DNA of 64,000 nucleotides. It comes from Archegozetes longisetosus. Lineage: Eukaryota; Arthropoda; Arachnida; Sarcoptiformes; Trhypochthoniidae. Numbering within the stretch: the first letter of the stretch is position 1; each line of letters starts with the position of its first letter. Shown one piece after another: positions 11,800 through 23,854 of this stretch. Below the pieces are notes generated by a model that saw only the letters and a program-made list of their open reading frames with translations, was not told the origin of the DNA and searched no databases. The translations under genes and the position numbers were made by a program. The DNA lies in NCBI GenBank assembly GCA_018873245.2, contig JAEMBT020000007.1:2500001-2564000 (forward strand), read 5' to 3'.

Positions 11800-12228
11800 A
11801 TGATGTGGTCTTATGTAATTTGCGCTCTTTTATTAATAAATTATACAAGTGGACTAAAAACTGACCCACTTCGCGCCAGTATTACAATCCAAGAACAGAG
11901 AGCATTTATCAAGTTTCATGTGGTGCTGGACACGTCTGCCTCTGATGTTTATAAGATACTTGAGGAAGTCTCTCGAAGCCAAGCATTGAGTAGAAGCCGA
12001 GTCTACGAACTTCATAAAGAGTTTAAAGAACGAACCCGTTTAATAAGCGAAGATGCCCCTCATGAAGGGAAACATCTTGAAGCAATCGATGAAGATCACA
12101 GAGAAAAACTCAAAGAACGTTTTGAAAGTTTTAATTTGATACCAATATCAAGATATTTGGGCTCTTATTCGAAAAGTTCTGCTCAACTTGAAATTCCATT
12201 TGTTGAGTTTAATGTGCTACAACTCTGA
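11800..12228 (+). CDS. Signal-peptide ORF with mariner/SETMAR-type HTH (HTH_48-like)
   Basis: The ORF has 142 residues. Residues 1-18 look like a secretion signal (MMWSYVICALLLINYTSG). Residues about 32-110 resemble the N-terminal helix-turn-helix of mariner transposases: an E-Q-R-A-F-I-K-F start, A-S-D-V-Y-K-I-L, then ALSRSRVYELHKEFKE. The last 30 residues are not recognisable. There is no DDD catalytic part downstream. The combination of a secretory leader and a DNA-binding fold is odd: the leader may be chance sequence upstream of a decayed mariner, or the fragment may have been exonised. No introns are visible. It sits about 210 bp after the GH16-like gene on the same strand. Confidence 0.5.
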   Translation: MMWSYVICALLLINYTSGLKTDPLRASITIQEQRAFIKFHVVLDTSASDVYKILEEVSRSQALSRSRVYELHKEFKERTRLISEDAPHEGKHLEAIDEDHREKLKERFESFNLIPISRYLGSYSKSSAQLEIPFVEFNVLQL

Positions 12229-13281
12229 AGTTGGAAGATTTTCAATCAAACAAAAATACACGTGTTCAATCATTTTTTAAGTAGTTTTGATTCCATTCAT
12301 CAGAATTCAAAAATATTTATTGGTTAATTCTGTGTGAATTTAGATTTATGGACAGACCCGTGAGAGGCGGAATACGACACTTTGTGAAAGTTTTCCGCAA
12401 CTCATAGTCTCTTCAAAAAAAATTCTATTCAAATCGAATCATATTAAGGGGTATAGAATGCTCAAAAACCGAATCCCGAAGTCTTGTCAATGACTGTACA
12501 CATCAACTTGTGCTAAGCCGAAATTTCCATTAAAACTAACTTTAATATGAATTGCATTGAATTCAAATCTTATATGAAAAATGAAAAACTCTTAAAATCG
12601 GTCGAATCTAATCTAAAATATAATTAAAACATTTGTAAATGTAACCATCAATTATTCTAAATATAAAGCTGAAAAAATTAGTGTTCAGTTTTTGTCCGCT
12701 TTTTATCGGTATTTTTTGATAAAATTCTAGTTTTAGTTGAAAGAAGTCTGGTCGGTCTAAGTTTGACGTACCATGCGATCCAAGTGTCCAAATCTAAGCT
12801 GAATAGTTTAGGTTAGCTAGTCCAAAGTGTATCTCATTCTGGACTTATTTTGTCCATCTATCAGCTGAAAAAATTCATACATTTTCACAAATGTTTTATT
12901 AACAATTCAGTGTATGTTAATTCTAAGCTGATGCGCTCTAATATTTTGAAATTCTCATCTTTAACATCTCATTCGGAACTTCAAAATGTTTTTAAAAAGT
13001 TAACTTTTCGGTACAATAGATTAACCTCAATTCAAATCACGTAACACTACATCACTGATGAGATGTTTGAAGAGTCGATCAAAAATGAAAATATTCTATC
13101 ATAAAGAGCAATAGCATTGAATCCCAACCAAATTCCAGCCAAACCTCCAATATTTGCGACAAATACCCCAAAATCCATAGCAGGAGAATGTGTGATAATT
13201 GTGTCATCCTTTGCATAGCTATGCTAAACCTCAATATCAACTGAAGTATTTGAGGTGTACTTCCTAGAGGTGACCATATAG

Positions 13282-15606
13282 CAGCCTGATCACATCTCTT
13301 TCGCCAATTCGTTAATTTTTTCAATAAAAACTGAATAATTACCTGGACATTCCGGGACATCGAATTTATTGCCATTTTTGAAGTAAACATTACTTTCTAT
13401 CATATTTAATATCATTTTTAGCGGCCTTGATTAGATTTTCGTTATTTAGTACAAAATGTTTACATTCACAGCAATTCATTGAAAAATTAATTTTAGTACA
13501 TATTTCAGCTTTAATTGTGTCCGCATTTATTCGACCTCGATCATCTTTTCAAACCTTTTCATTGTGCTAAACACGCTTTCTATGAAATCATTCGCTATTG
13601 GGATTGCGTAAACAGTTTCAACAACTTTTGTTAAATTTGCTAAATCTGAGCTTTATCTTCAGAGTTAAACATCATTAAAAATTGATTGAATAAACTGATT
13701 TCATCAGTTTCATCAGACACCTTGTCGCGATTCACTTTCATATTCAATACATTCAAGATTTGATTGATATTTTCATAATCAAGTTTGTCGTCCAAATTAA
13801 GGACTTTAAAATGTTTGAAAATAGATTATTCAAAATTAAAATGCTTTTCTAAATAATCCAGAGCCCTGTCATAGCATTCCAATGCTTCACATTCAAAAGT
13901 CTCACGTTCAGAAACAGATATACTCTTGAGGTAATCATTAATATTAGAGCCAAAAACTTATGTTTACGTCTATTTGTCAATTGTATTTTCAACTTCATCA
14001 TTATGTCATATAAATTGCTTGAATTGACTTTATTGCTCTGCAAAAGTTCTAAATTCTGGTGAAATATTTCCATTAGATGTTTAGTCAATTCTAAATAAAT
14101 ATCAGAACTATTCAATCCATTCATTTTTACGCCCCAAACAAATTCAAATATAACTTTATGACAACTATCCATACCGATTCCTATAAAATAGTTTTTAATT
14201 TCGCTAGAATTCGTCAACGAACGCTTTATTGCTGGAAAAAGTCAAAGCCAACGAGTAGGGATATGTTTTAGTATTTTCTGGAACTCTGTTCCACTGAACT
14301 CGTAGCAAGACTTGAGAGATTCGATACGCTTTGCAGAATCTGAAAAATGTTTTGATGATTAGATTTTCCACATTTAAGTCCACTTTCATTAAGGGATATT
14401 TGGCCGTATTATGAATTAAATAACAATTACAATTCGCTTTTACTATAAAATTATTTTCTGACTTGAAGTTTTCATAGACTGAATGATAATTACCATAATT
14501 TACATTTGCGTTTTCAGCACTGTAAGCAATTACTTGATTTTGGTTCAGCTCATTATTGACTAAAGATTTCTTTAATAGATCATAAATAGCATCAGATTTT
14601 TCATTTGAGTCTTCGTAGAAATTAAGTACGAAATTGCATATCAGATTAGTTTTATCAAAATACTGAATACCGATTGGAAACAGTTTAATGTTTCCCTTAT
14701 TAGAAGAATCGCTTGCTATTGAAAATGCTTTACCTCTAATTTTATTCAAATGAGATTTGATAGAAGCTGGAGACAGAACATTCTTCACTATAGCTTCCAC
14801 TTTGGTTCGACCACAACGTAATCCTTTGGCAATCTTGGAATCAGTAAATAAATTCTGAATTAATTTGTTACTACAGTCAGTCGATCGGTAACTCAAGTGA
14901 TGATTTACTGAATCATATGCCAGACACACCTCTGAGACAACTATAGATTTGGTTTCACTTGAATCACATTTAGCGATGAAATTACCTAACGCTGAAGACA
15001 TTTTGGCCGAATTCACATTTGATTCGTGTGATTGCGATTTTCTGTGAGTATTGACAGCTGAAATGCCTTCGTATTTAATTGTGAATTTAGTTTTACATAA
15101 TATACAATTAGCTTTGAAGTCATCAACTTTTCTCAGCCAATCTTTATATTCATCTTTCGAAAGCCATATGTCCTGGAAGTAAGTCAATCTCTTCTTTGAT
15201 TTTTTTGGCGATTCATTAATTGTTCGTTTGTTTGACATGATATAAGTTTGTTAGCAATTGATATAATAGTAAATATTCTCAGTATTTATTGAAAAAAAAT
15301 ATTAAATCTTTAGCGAAATGTAAATTATTTGTTCAGAAAATATAGTAACATTATATACTATTAGTGTGAACATTAGCAACAAATAATTATGAGTAAATGC
15401 ATGACTACTTCAGGATTCAGTTATATTTTATGCCTATTTTACAGTATTGTTTTAGTATTGATATAGAGTAATGATAAGTACATTTACATTCTTTTAATAC
15501 AATTTCGAAAAATCTATTTTTTAAACATTTGGTCCATTCCTTCCACCTGGACACAGTTCACGATTCCTGGACTGTTAAGGTCATTCCGGGACATGTAGTC
15601 AGGCTG
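13282..15606 (-). mobile_element. hAT transposon (left arm only)
   Basis: Ends CAGCCTGATCACA and CATGTAGTCAGGCTG form terminal inverted repeats with the hAT-style CAG start. Flanks CCATATAG (13274-13281) and CCGTATAG (15607-15614) are an 8-bp target duplication with one mismatch, and the right arm holds the empty site near 63440-63448. The 2325-bp element carries a decayed transposase on the minus strand. It inserted after the inverted duplication, into the channel pseudogene. Confidence 0.92.
13490..15238 (-). pseudogene. hAT transposase with BED-type finger, frameshifted
   Basis: 15238-14204 encodes 344 residues. There is a BED-like zinc finger (C45-x2-C48, H65, H71), then a hAT catalytic-region start with A-S-D-S-S-N-K-G. 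The frame changes at about 14210, and 14217-13849 continues the helical insertion region. Downstream, on the minus strand at about 13640-13490, broken frames still read I-P-I-A-N-D-F-I-E-S-V-F-S-T-M-K, the hAT C-terminal dimerisation motif, followed by stops. At least two frameshifts and several stops make it inactive. It would be around 580-600 residues if intact. Confidence 0.85.
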
Positions 15607-17159
15607 CCGTATAGTCAAAGACATCCTTCATACAATCAGTCGGACACTCTTTTTCGCATTTCATATATATTTAATATATCAAAGTTTTTTCAGGGCATGT
15701 GCCATTGTTATCACACAATTTGTCTTGAGCTCACATCCAATCAATTCGATGTGAATCGTCCATTTTTAAAGTGAGGCAATCGCAAACTATCTTTCTTTGT
15801 TGAACCAGGCAATTCGTAAAGCATTCTGACTGTGACTCAAATCTCATTTTAGATTTGATCCCATATTTAGTACAATTTGTGTGCCATGGACTCTCCAATA
15901 AATAATATTCAGTTCTTGTGAACACAATTATATACCTCAAATAATCAAAATTAAAATTAATTAATATTTAAACCTAAGCAAATTCGAGTCTTAATAGAAA
16001 CTAAATTCTAATACGTTTTTTCAACTTCCAAAAGCGTAAAGTCAGATCCTTTAAACGATAGTATCATAAGTGGTGAGTGTATTGAGAAGTGAACAAACCA
16101 TTTGGCTTTGCTCCCTAGTTTGATCAAAATGTGGATCACACAATTCCTGAGAGAAAGCCGAAAATAGTCATCACTTTTATTTCATCTGTTCAATTGACTA
16201 AAAAACGTGAAGCATTTATTCTTCCACTTAGAAGTTCTGGTCATAATAACTGGCGAAACATCCGAACAATTAGTATAGCCAGAACTTCGTTGGCCGGCAG
16301 CAATACTTTTGCCTTGGAAATAGCATTCGATCCAATCTTCGGTTACATTTCTGGATATTTGCATTAGTTTAAGAGCTGTCAAATTTTTATGTTCTGGTGC
16401 TTCGTGTTCCTCAAACCAGTTCGTGCATAATGTAATCGCTGGCAAGTCAACGAAATTTTTTACATCATTCTTAAAAGTAATAACAGTATCGTATTTTAAG
16501 TATGAATAACTCATCGCAAGCGACTGATAGCAAAACCCAAACAAGATGAATACTATGACAATACTTCTTAAGATAAATTTCAGTAGTATTTTATACTTTT
16601 CCACTTGATAATATTTAGTTTTAACATGTTTATAGCTTTCCTATTGATGTGTCCGAATACTAAGGTTAGGATATCCCTGATTGTTATTATCGAAGAACTT
16701 GCCATAAGTTTTAGGTGGATTATTACAACGTTCTCTTACCTGCATTTCGAAAAAAATAGTTTCTTACGATCTTAAACTCTTACAAGGGTGAGATGCAGTT
16801 TTTGTCAGCAAAATAACTACTTTAATCAATACGAAGTCTGTTTTGAAAATGTAGACGGTTAATAATTATAGTATTTTATTTTGAATAAACATTATAAATA
16901 ACATTGTCGAAAACACATCGAGGACTGGAGAATAGAATTGAGAAAATACTATTTATTCAACTGACGTCAAGCTCTGGAAATCTCAGGGATAGAGTTGTTT
17001 TTAACTGTCTTTCATTCCTCAAATTATATACTGTCACATTTTTATATTTTTTAACTTCGAAGTTTATGAACGATTCGTGCTTTGTCTTGCTTTATTCGTG
17101 TATGTTTTCTTTAGTTCAGTTATAAGTGTCAGTTTTTAGATTAATTTTTTCCTTATTAG

Positions 17160-17858
17160 GAAAATAAATGACTTCGTGAATTATCGATTAAGTAATGTTG
17201 AAAAAATGTTCACTCCTGAAAATTGATTTCAAGATTGATGTGTTATGCTTTTATACTAAAATTATTCAAGCACAATCGTTAAAGTATAGAAAAATAACTG
17301 TTCACAAGTTTATTAGTATTGACCTTCATTGTAATTGTAAAAATTCCTCCAACTGAATATAATCTTATTATTAAGTAGAATTAAATTCTTTGAAAATAGA
17401 TCAATATAAACTCGTAACATTCAACTTTATTATTTGAGATAATCGGTTCACTCGTAGAACAAGGAATTGTATTTTAAATTGTCGTATTTATTCTATAATC
17501 TCTATAATTCTGTAAATCTCTATCTATATAAAAAAAGTTTAGAGAAAAATGAGTTTAAAGTTTAACATTAGATATGAATGACTATAAAGTTAGTATAAAG
17601 AAAATTTTATCATGGATTGAGGGGCAAAAACTGCTCAAACTTATAATTGAATTGATCCTGATCACTTATACACACAAGATCTTTTATTGTTCTCAATATG
17701 ATATAATTTTTTTTCGAGCAAAAAAGTTAATTCTAAAGTCCGTCGAATTGAAATTGAGAAAAATAAATCATCCACAAAATTTTAACGAATTAAGATATTT
17801 TATTGGAACCGATTTTAAATTGAAGATAAACTGAATACAAAACAAAAATATGAAAAAA
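17160..17858. other. AT-rich spacer of the inverted arm
   Basis: Gene-free spacer between the channel pseudogene and the Tc1-type pseudogene, almost unchanged at 61640-62360 in reverse. Two short open frames (16904-17125 and 17574-17834) are open in both arms, but they show no family features, and near-identity of the arms explains the shared openness. Nothing else is recognisable. Confidence 0.5.
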
Positions 17859-18816
17859 CTAGTAATTGACTTTGGCCCGATTTTTTGCAATACATTCCTC
17901 TATACGTCTGGGCATGTTTTGCATTAAAGATTCCAACAGTTTAAAGTCAACTGAGTCCCAAATTTCTTGAATATTAAGAGTCCACTCGTCGATAAGTCGT
18001 GGATCCATCTTTTTCAATGAATCTTTCAGTATGTACCACAAATTTTCTATCGGATTAAGATCCGGAGAACAAGGTGGCCATCCCAAGACTTTAATATCGC
18101 GGTCAGCTAGTCACTTTTTGTTGTTTTGGCTGTGTGAGCGGTCGCGTTATCTTGTTGCAGAATGTAACCATCTGGGTACATTACTACCATATTAGACTCA
18201 AGATTGACTGCCAAAATTTGCTGATACCGGTTGGCATTGGTTGACCTATTGGAGATTTCCAAAGTTGTGATTCCACGCAAGCTTATGCCTCCCTATATCA
18301 TTAGCGAAGGTCGGTGTTTTCGTGTGGGTTTTTGAGATCGAATCTTTGTCCATTCACGGACTTTGTTACGGAAGAGCTGAAAGTAGCTCTCGTCCGTAAA
18401 AATTACCTTTGACCGGTTCCTATCCCTATTGACTAAGCACCATACCAACCGTTTAATGCAATGACTTTTTGTCAACATAGGGACTGGTCTTGGTATCCAT
18501 TTTAGGTGCCCAGAGCGCCGGAGAGTATTCCATACGGTACCACGATGTACCCGTTGACTACCCTTTTTTCCATCTGAGCGCTGCTCAACTTTGGATGCGC
18601 ACGAGCTAATTGTGCAACTCGGCGCTTATCATTGCTAGTGTATATTTGGGATGTGCCTGATCCTTCCATTCGTTTAACACCTAGACCCTGCTTGATTTTG
18701 TTGATTGTTCGGTATACTGTTGCCAGAGGTATGCCAGACATTTGTTGAATCTTTTTAGCCTTTTTGACCCCGTTTTCAAAAAGAATTCGGATTGTGTTTC
18801 GTCGCTTTAATTCCAT
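17859..18816 (-). pseudogene. Tc1-type transposase pseudogene 1, left copy
   Basis: On the minus strand, 18816-18502 encodes an N-terminal HTH (M-S-G-I-P-L-A-T-V-Y-R-T-I) preceded by ELKRRNTIRILFENG. 18478-18293 carries the first catalytic Asp in V-I-F-T-D-E-S-Y-F. About 18190-18110 has Q-Q-D-N-A-T-A-H-T (second Asp) followed by a stop. 18086-17859 holds C-S-P-D-L-N-P-I-E-N-L-W with the third acidic residue, and the natural C terminus. At least three frame breaks separate the parts. The same stop after K-S-D is present in the right arm, so this decay predates the duplication. Confidence 0.88.
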
Positions 18817-19121
18817 GTTGTTATTGTTATTGTTTTTTGCATCGCCCTATTTGATGATTTTATTTTTCCCGGCATATGATATATCGAATTAAAGCTCTTT
18901 TTAGGAACAATAAAATACTCTACTTTTTATTCGATAGTATTGAACCGCTAAAAAGGAAATTAAAAAAACAGCGACAAAAAATTCTCAATTTCAATTCGAA
19001 AGACTTTATTAAGTTGCACATAGAAAATTTCATAATACCATGTAATTGAACTGAACCGTAATAGTGATAAAACGAAATTTTAATAAAAGTCTTAATCAAA
19101 ATTTGAATCAAATATATATAT

Positions 19122-19987
19122 GTTACCGTAAATTCTGATAATCAGTAAATATTAATAATTACTAGTAAATATTGATATTTACTGACCCTCGTAGTAAATT
19201 TTGATATTTACTAGTAATTATTGATATTTACAGACTCATTTCAGTGAATATCAATATTTTCTAAAACGTTCAGTAAATTTTTATTAAATACTTTGAATGT
19301 GATGATCGACATAGGCTAGTCTGAACCTAGGCTAGCCCAGGCTCAAGGCTCAGCTCAAAAGCTATTATAGAGCCTAAGGCTCAGGGTCAGATCTTCAAAG
19401 CTCAAGCTTAAGCTTAAGGCTCAGTGAAAATGAACCTATGTCCATCATTATTTAAATGAATAAACTTGTATTATTTTAAAATGAGACATTACATTGTCTT
19501 TAGTACTATTTATTTAACAGGAGCTACAAGAAGCATTTTCTGATTTACAAATATATCTCTTTCTACAAATTTTTGCAATTACACTTTGTTGTTAAAATAA
19601 ATTTTATCTTATTAATTAACTTCATTTGAAATTTTAGAGCTAAAAATAGAATGAAATCAACTAAATATGAAGTTATTTTAAACATTAAATCAGTACTTTT
19701 ACACAACTTTTGCTGTCAAAATATAAGAAAGATTAGTAGATATACTGATATGTAATGTATATTTTTAAAATAATTACAACAATTAAAAAAATCATTGAGT
19801 TTTAAAGTCATTCAAGGTATTTTATCAAAATTTACTGAGGTGTCTTAGAAAATATTGATATTTACTAAAATTAGTCAGTAAATATCAATAATTACTAGTA
19901 AATATCAAAATTTACTACGAGGGTCAGAAAATATCAATATTTACTAGTAACTATCAATACTTACTAATTATCAAAATTTACTGTAAC
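19122..19987. mobile_element. Foldback element with long TIRs (left arm only)
   Basis: It starts GTTACCGTAAATTCTGATAA and ends with the near-complement (…TTATCAAAATTTACTGTAAC). The inverted repeats run well over 100 bp at each end and are made of TAGTAAATATTGATATTTAC-like units with a shared GACCCTCGTAGTAAATT block. The right arm lacks it near 58570, where flanks rejoin through an AT-rich ATATAT sequence. The 866-bp element has no coding capacity. A palindromic insert rich in GGCTCA/AGGCTAG units occupies about 19299-19452. Confidence 0.82.
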
Positions 19988-20381
19988 ATATACTTTACAA
20001 ATCAACAAGTCATATAATGAGTCCATCAATCAATTTTAGGTTTTGCAGTTTTTGTGATAATACCAAGTAATGAATAAAGTTTAAGAGCTTATTAAACATA
20101 AAGTTTTTTTGCTTTCAAACTTGTTTTTGAGCCAAGTTTTAGTCAAAACTTTATTGTTAAATCCCAAAAATAGGTGTTTTTTATTTATTTATAAATATGA
20201 ATTATTAAATGCATAAAAATAGTTTTTGAATGGCATTCACTGGAGAAATGGCCAGTCAATTACTGTAATTGAAAAATATTTAATTGTGTTTTTTAAGCTG
20301 GTTATGAGAGTAAAGATATAACGTATGCGCTAAATCGAGATTAAAGATGTATCGATAATTCGCTACCAAAAGACAGGTCAG

Positions 20382-20768
20382 ATGCAAAACAGAGTCAAAA
20401 CAGACTGTCCTCGAGTCACAAATGAAGATCAGGATTTCGCTATTATACATTCAACGATAGAAAATCCTTTTAGAAAACTTGATAATGTCAAAAATCATTT
20501 GCAAATGTATTTAAGTAAACTTACGATCCGTCGCCGTCCGAGAGAAAACAAGTTTTATGCTTGTGTCGCACAAGAAAAAGAGTCACTAAGTGTCGGACAC
20601 AGAGCCCTAAGACCGTATTTCGCTGAAGAGTATATTAATTTCGAACAATGGAATCGAACAATATTTGTGTGTAAGAGCTGTTTTCAAACAGGGTCTGCAG
20701 TGTGCACTCTAGTCAGAAGACCAATGAGAACACCATTAGATCAACGCTATATTAAAACTATAGGATAG
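20382..20768 (+). pseudogene. Tc1-type transposase pseudogene 2, left copy (truncated)
   Basis: The 128 residues resemble the middle of a Tc1 transposase: a C-P-R-V-T-N-E-D-Q-D-F HTH-2 start, T-I-R-R-R-P-R-E-N, then F-A-E-E-Y-I-N-F-E-Q-W-N-R-T-I-F. At the place of the first catalytic D-E, both copies read C-K (V-C-K-S-C-F-Q-T-G), so the first Asp is lost. The frame ends just past I-K-T-I, exactly where homology to the right arm stops. The duplication boundary therefore truncated this copy. Confidence 0.8.
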
Positions 20769-20769
20769 T

Positions 20770-22514
20770 ACCCCTTACTCAAGACTTCAAGTTTTACAAG
20801 AACCGATCAATAAGTTTAGTTTTATCAATGGTGTTAAATGAAGAACATTTGCTGTTATGGCTCATTCTATTGGACAGACTGTAATAAGAAATTGAGTCAT
20901 AAGAATATTTTACACAATAGTATTGTCTTGTTTCTTAGAGATAATAGCGGAGCTAATAGTGGTTTCGAACGTGAACAACATTTTAGAAATTCAATTAAAA
21001 TGCAACCCAGTAATAGGAAAATTTCTTTACATCAAAGCTATTTTCAAAATCTATCAAAATCAAAGATATTTCTCACACTAAAATAACACAGAATTTTAAA
21101 ACGTCTTGAAATTTGAATTTCGAGAGCATTTCGAGACCAAAATTAATCCATTCTCCACTATATCAAAACTAAATAATACGAAAACTGAATACTTTCGTGA
21201 ACTTGAAAATAAAGTTCTACAAAATAATGTTAATAGGTTTACAGATGTTTTATTAAGCTTTCAAAATACTTCGTTTAAGATTTTTAAAACGCACTAAAGC
21301 TTTAGCCCTATCTTCGATTTCTACGAATTATTTTGCTTTTAATTAACCAAATAGTCAAATCCGAGAGAAATGGCCTCCTGGATGACGTCAGTCAGGGAGA
21401 CGGGAGAAAATGTACAAACCCTGGGGATCTGGCACCCGTATGGGAGGGAGGCGTAGGAGTTCCATTAATTATATAGAATCCTTTATTGAATAATTCTCGC
21501 TGTTTCAAATAATCGAATGCAAGTCAAAGACATTCTTTCGACAATTATAGGAATCATCGGTGACAGAATTGTTAAAGATATTAAGATTCAAATCGAAGGG
21601 AAATCTTTATAGAGAATCCTGAATAATCGAGAAATTTTCCGAAGAATTATTCCCTAACATAGATCCTATTTGGAACATGTTGGCTATAATTTTGGAAAAT
21701 TGAAAATTAATTCAAGGAATACCTTTCAGACAGTATTGTATTCTCAAAGCATATTCTCCTAGTTGCGGCCCACAGAATAATGATATTACCCAGAATTTGA
21801 CCATAAATTATGTACAAATTATCGAAAAAATAAATTCTTCAGTTTTTAGTATTTTGTTGGATTTAGAAAGATCAAACTATGGAATTCTCAGGCAAACAGA
21901 TATCAATTGCTGAAGTCGTGCTCAAATTCGTGTGACCCGAGCAAAAATTAACATCTATTTGATTTGAGTCGTGATCCGTGCCAACACAAAAATGCAGCTC
22001 GTAACTATCCAAAAAGGACGAAAATCGTAGACTATAATTCGAAAGCATTCACACCTCTTGCCTTAACTCCATCAGATTCTAATGCTAATCTTTAGCTTCA
22101 TCTTAATGTTCTGACCAATAGGACTGGTTAAGTACTGGCGATAATAGTCTATTGACCAGGGTATCTTTTTCGTAAACGCGGCTTTCTCCTGATTGTCCTA
22201 ATTTGGCAAACTATGAAATGAGCGCTTATTATTCAGTAACAATGAAAATGAGCTCATATTTATGTGTTGAAAAATAAAACATTTTACATTTTTTCTTTGA
22301 ATTTCAAAATTTTCAAAATTTGCCTGAAATTTTTCAAGTCTTCGACTTTCATTCAAAAATGCAGTCCTTCAGCATCTGAAGAATTTCATAAAAATTTAAG
22401 AAATAAACTCAATACAAAAATCTCATTGTTCATATCCTAAATCAAGTTTTAGTACAAATGTTACCTAATATACTACATAAATAGAAACTTCAGAACATTC
22501 AATTTTATTAAATA
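20770..22514. other. Intergenic, no recognisable gene
   Basis: Short open frames at 20838-21086 and 21106-21297 have no recognisable domains. About 21360-21470 is locally GC-richer, which may mark an old repeat. I see no promoter or terminal repeats and assign nothing. Confidence 0.4.
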
Positions 22515-23051
22515 CAGGGCTGGCAATAAATGACTTCATTTTTAAATTTCGCAGTATTTTTAATTTAGCCGACTATGAACTATTGTATTATTATAGAGGG
22601 GATTAGGAATGATAGAGGTTTTTTTACATATACCAGTCAAATCTAATATGTCGTCCCTTACGAGATATTACACAAAAGACGGAGGGGCGGCTATTGTCCG
22701 ACTCTGTCATCAAAATGGATAAAACCCAACCCAAACTGCAAGAGCGTTTCGCACAGAATTTGGACATCACTCGACACTCAGTATACATACAGTGAAAAGG
22801 TAAAATTTTTAAAATCAAGCAGCGCATCAATCTTGATCCAATCGATAGGAACAGATATTCTGAAGCGCGCTATTGACAATTTTAAAACTCGTCTTTGCTA
22901 CTTTATCGTTATAGGTGGCGCTTACTTTCAAAACTTAACACATTGAGCCTCCACATATGTTCTTTTGTTTACTCTTTGTTTCATTTGATTATCTCTTATA
23001 GTTTCTGAGAAATGAAATTTTGAAAAATGAAATGACTTAACGCCAGCCCTG
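22515..23051 (+). mobile_element. Deleted Tc1/mariner-superfamily element
   Basis: The ends CAGGGCTGGC and GCCAGCCCTG are inverted repeats that continue imperfectly for about 35 bp, and both flanks are TA (22513-22514 and 23052-23053), as in Tc1/mariner. The interior plus strand near 22820-22950 reads as a possible mariner C terminus (D-I-L-K-R-A-I-D-N-F-K-T-R-L, ending V-I-G-G-A-Y-F). No catalytic residues remain. Confidence 0.7.
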
Positions 23052-23854
23052 TATATACTTGTATATATTTGATGATGAAAATAGAGTGGCTTCGAGCTTA
23101 AAAATCTAAACTAATGATTTAAGAAACACTTGTAAAGATCAACTCTTTAGTCCAAAAATAGTAGAGACGCTGCCAATGAATCTTTATTTTGAATTTTCAT
23201 TAGATTTTAGCTTTGATTGCAACAAAAGTTGTTCTTCATAAATGACTAACTTTGTTCACTGTTTCCATTAGCTTTTATTTCTTTTTATTTTATTTCCCGC
23301 ATATTTACTGATAATAAAAGCTTATTGAAGCTTTTACGTATTCTATTATCACATTGAAGATTGAATAATTTTGCATAAATTTTAATTTTAAAAATGTTGC
23401 GAATCTAGTTATGAAAGCATATTTTAACGATCGTTAAAATTGAATTCTTTTAGAAGTCTTGAAAAATCTTTTATTTGCCCTAACACTAAATCGTATTTTA
23501 ATGTCAGGATAAGTTAAATCATAAATAGCATTCACTCATCCTTCTGATCCAGCAAGCTACTTATTCACCAATCAACTATTTTTTTTAAATATGTATTAAA
23601 TTAATTTTATCTCAATTGCACAGTTCGTCAAAATCTAAACATAAATTGTTTCCCATAAATAAAACTTCGACTTCAATATAATAGTTCAATAACCATATCA
23701 AAGGTAAAAACTGAGCTAAAATGAATAATTAAAACTATAATTACGTTGAAATAGGGGTAATTTTAGTAAATTATAAAATACAAAACCAAATCATACAAAA
23801 GCAGAAAAATTGGATGTCAATTCTCATTAAGGTTTTGGTAGTTGAGTTGAAAAG

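Larger units (their letters stand above)
13079..16604 (-). pseudogene. DEG/ENaC (pickpocket-like) channel pseudogene, left copy
   Basis: Read on the minus strand, 16604-16182 gives an N terminus with TM1 (V-I-V-F-I-L-F-G-F-C-Y) and F-V-D-L-P-A-I-T-L-C, typical of DEG/ENaC channels. About 16166-16015 continues in another frame (K-A-K-W-F-V-H-F-S-I-H-S-P). A GTATTA donor leads to 15940-15731, with W-H-T-N-C-T-K-Y-G and the Cys-rich C-F-T-N-C region. An in-frame TGA follows DWM, then C-D-N-N-G-T-C-P-E-K. After a frameshift and a 2.3-kb hAT insertion, 13281-13079 gives TM2 (D-F-G-V-F-V-A-N-I-G-G, then GIWLGFNAI) with a TAG in place of the Trp kept in the right copy. The usual G-x-S filter triplet reads GFN. 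Several independent lesions make this non-functional. Confidence 0.88.
12735..20763. repeat. Inverted segmental duplication, left arm (partner 57804-64000)
   Basis: This tract is the reverse complement of 57804-64000. 12735-13281 pairs with about 63440-64000, 15607-17858 with about 61640-63440, and 20000-20763 with 57804-58560. Private changes are a hAT at 13282-15606 and a foldback element at 19122-19987 on this side, a MULE (58790-61207) on the other, and deletions there that remove the equivalent of about 18310-18945 and the middle of the channel pseudogene. The partner runs off the window end, so this arm may extend left of 12735. The inner boundary falls inside a Tc1-like pseudogene. Confidence 0.93.

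Noticed and set aside
15731-15780. TGA in the channel gene as a possible recoding site
   Set aside because: Other frameshifts, stops and deletions nearby make ordinary pseudogene decay the simpler reading.
16904-17125. 73-codon frame shared with 62366-62587
   Set aside because: Same reason; composition of ordinary AT-rich non-coding DNA.
17574-17834. 86-codon frame open in both inverted arms (also 61663-61923)
   Set aside because: Openness in both arms is explained by near-identity of the duplication; no domain, signal or splice support.
21500-22200. Possible retroelement remnant
   Set aside because: Fragments of open frame only; no recognisable gag, protease or polymerase motif.
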